From an uncultured Clostridia bacterium (lineage in GTDB: Bacteria > Bacillota > Clostridia > Christensenellales > Borkfalkiaceae): a stretch of DNA of 5,753 nucleotides. The notes below the pieces were generated by a model. It saw only the letters and a list, made by a program, of their open reading frames with translations, had not been told where the DNA came from and did no database searches. This document shows positions 4,372-5,753 of the stretch, piece by piece (the first letter of the stretch is position 1; the number at the start of each line of letters is the position of its first letter). Position numbers and translations under genes: made by a program. The DNA is taken from NCBI GenBank assembly GCA_947629605.1, contig CANREK010000092.1, positions 1 to 5,753 of the forward strand, written 5' to 3'.

Positions 4372-5753
4372 GAGATTTTTCGCTTCTTTTTTTCGTGGGG
4401 CAAGAGAGCGAAGTAGGCGCCGATGATGACGAGCGCCAGCACGCTCAGTATGACGATGAGGGCGATGCGCAGGGCATCCGATCCGCCGCGGTCAAGCATC
4501 TCCTCGGTGAGCGTCTGAGCGTATGTCTTGCCGTGTTCGTCGGTGTAGCGGCCGAGATAGGTGCCGTCGTCGTTTGCAAAGACCTCGATTTCCGTGCCCG
4601 CCGCGAGCGTTGTCTCCTCGCCGTCGTCGCTCTTGAATATCGTGTCCTCTTTGAGGGCGACGATCTCGAAGTTCTCGCGGGAATCGCTTTCGGGGTCGAT
4701 GTCGGTGAGGAAGGAGAGGGGAACGTAGCCGCGAAGGACCTCGCGGGTCGGCGTTTCTGCCTCCACATAGGCAAAGTCGTAGCCGAGGTCGGGCAAATTC
4801 TCCTTGTCGCTGTCGGGCGTGAGAATCGAGAGAAGGCTCACCCTTGTCCCGCGGGGCATCGCCACGGTGCATGCGTCGGCGATGCAGGGATAATTGTAGA
4901 GCGTGCAGGGGCTGGAAAGATACCGCTTGCCCGCAGCTTCGGTCTTGGTGACTTCGGCATCCTTGCACTGTTCGGCACGGAAGAGCCGCACGCCGTACGT
5001 TCTGTCGTGATAGAGCGCAACGAGCTTATATTTTGCGGTCTCGGCGAGAATGACGCCGCGGCCCTCTTCCGCAGTCCTCGCATAGGAGGCGTAGGGGAAG
5101 TACTTGGTCTCTTCCCCGAGAGCGGCAAGGTCCACTTCGATGCCCACGGCGCCCTTTTTGACGTCGGCAAACTTCACCCCGCCCTCGCCGTCGGGCGCAT
5201 GGACACGGGAGATCTCCTCGTGCACGCCCGCCGCATCGATGGTCTTTAAGGTGGGGAAGCCGAGCGTTCCCTCCTTCGTTTTCACGACAAAATTGCCGAA
5301 GTTGAAGTACACGCAGTCATCTTCAAAGCCGAGGGCAAAGGAGACGGGGGAAAGTGAGGCGTCATTTTTGCTGTACACAAACTCTTTCCCGTCGATCTCC
5401 GCAAAGGCCTTGCCGTTTTGGTAGAGTACGTTGCCGCCGAGGCAGAAGAGGTCGCCCTCAAAATCCGCCTTCACGGAGGAGAAATTGATGGGGAGGGTGT
5501 AGGAAAGCACTTCTCCCTGCGCCGTAGCATCGGTGAAGTTCTCCTCGGTGAAGCGGAACACCGAGCCGTTGGAGCGCACGACATAGAGGTTGCCGTAGAG
5601 GTCGTTCGTGAGGGCGGCGGGGGCATCCTCCCCGAGCGTGTCCCTGACCACCGTGTCCGTCAAGGCGTAAGTTTCCCCGTCATCCGCGGCGATCACGCCG
5701 TAGCAGTAGCCGTGCGTGACAAAGTAACACTTGCCGAACAGACAGGCGATGCC
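4368..5753 (-). CDS. Unrecognised surface protein with C-terminal membrane anchor (5' end missing)
   Basis: The frame stays open to the window edge, so only the last 461 residues are visible and the start is unknown. I do not recognise the family. Residues about 46-164 show repeated short beta-rich units with DLYGNLYVV, GDLFCLGG and DDCVYFNFG, suggestive of propeller blades. About 281-354 (PRGTRVSLL, then DFAYVEAE and RGYVPLSFL) and 362-422 (TEIEVFANDDGTYLGRY) look like two SH3-like beta-barrels of the kind found in extracellular bacterial proteins. A hydrophobic segment at 427-451 and the tail PHEKKKRKIS form a typical stop-transfer, placing the large N-terminal part outside and the tail in the cytoplasm. 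An N-terminal signal peptide is expected beyond the window. Eight or more Cys residues are visible. The GH43 gene follows after 58 bases under its own promoter, so a shared role is unproven. The coding call is firm; domain calls are tentative. Confidence 0.8.
   Translation of the reverse strand, partial: GIACLFGKCYFVTHGYCYGVIAADDGETYALTDTVVRDTLGEDAPAALTNDLYGNLYVVRSNGSVFRFTEENFTDATAQGEVLSYTLPINFSSVKADFEGDLFCLGGNVLYQNGKAFAEIDGKEFVYSKNDASLSPVSFALGFEDDCVYFNFGNFVVKTKEGTLGFPTLKTIDAAGVHEEISRVHAPDGEGGVKFADVKKGAVGIEVDLAALGEETKYFPYASYARTAEEGRGVILAETAKYKLVALYHDRTYGVRLFRAEQCKDAEVTKTEAAGKRYLSSPCTLYNYPCIADACTVAMPRGTRVSLLSILTPDSDKENLPDLGYDFAYVEAETPTREVLRGYVPLSFLTDIDPESDSRENFEIVALKEDTIFKSDDGEETTLAAGTEIEVFANDDGTYLGRYTDEHGKTYAQTLTEEMLDRGGSDALRIALIVILSVLALVIIGAYFALLPHEKKKRKIS

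Noticed and set aside
4395..5249. 284-codon plus-strand frame opposite the surface-protein gene
   Set aside because: Antisense shadow with a composition mirroring the real minus-strand frame; no start signal or domain.
5694..5696. GTG at 5696 as the start of the surface-protein gene
   Set aside because: The frame continues open for 19 more codons to the window edge and there is no signal peptide after this codon, so the gene is cut rather than starting here.

Overview
The window (about 60% G+C by eye) looks like an accessory stretch of a Bacillota chromosome, probably an uncultured gut Clostridia lineage. This rests on four things: a clostridial-style CDF transporter with a doubled cytosolic domain, a MurG with the HESD variant motif common in Bacillota paralogues, a cytoplasmic GH43 enzyme of the gut arabinan-degrader type, and dense palindromic intergenic repeats. 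The lineage is an inference; there is no rRNA, tRNA or marker protein to fix it.

Layout from left to right. 1-126 is repeat debris. 127-156 is a good promoter whose expected start point falls on the ATG of a CDF metal exporter (163-1266, + strand) with the Mn-type metal site. 1267-1834 has no gene but holds several GC-rich palindromes. 1835-2869 (- strand) is a stand-alone murG outside any division/cell-wall cluster. 2870-3301 is a second repeat mosaic, sharing modules in the same order with the first. 3302-4309 (- strand) is a GH43 arabinofuranosidase-like gene with a consensus promoter and Shine-Dalgarno site. 4368-5753 (- strand, cut by the window edge) is the C-terminal part of an unrecognised surface protein with one membrane anchor.

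The four genes do not form a pathway: manganese efflux, lipid II synthesis, intracellular arabino-oligosaccharide trimming and an unknown envelope protein. Repeat blocks separate the CDF gene, murG and the GH43 gene, and GH43 has its own promoter, so each is likely a separate transcription unit.

I see no defence system, CRISPR array, transposase, phage gene or structured RNA gene. The points most worth attention are two putative leaderless genes with the same -10-to-ATG spacing, the same GC hairpin placed just past the stop codon of two unrelated genes, a pair of about 52-bp direct repeats bracketing murG, and the unknown membrane-anchored protein.
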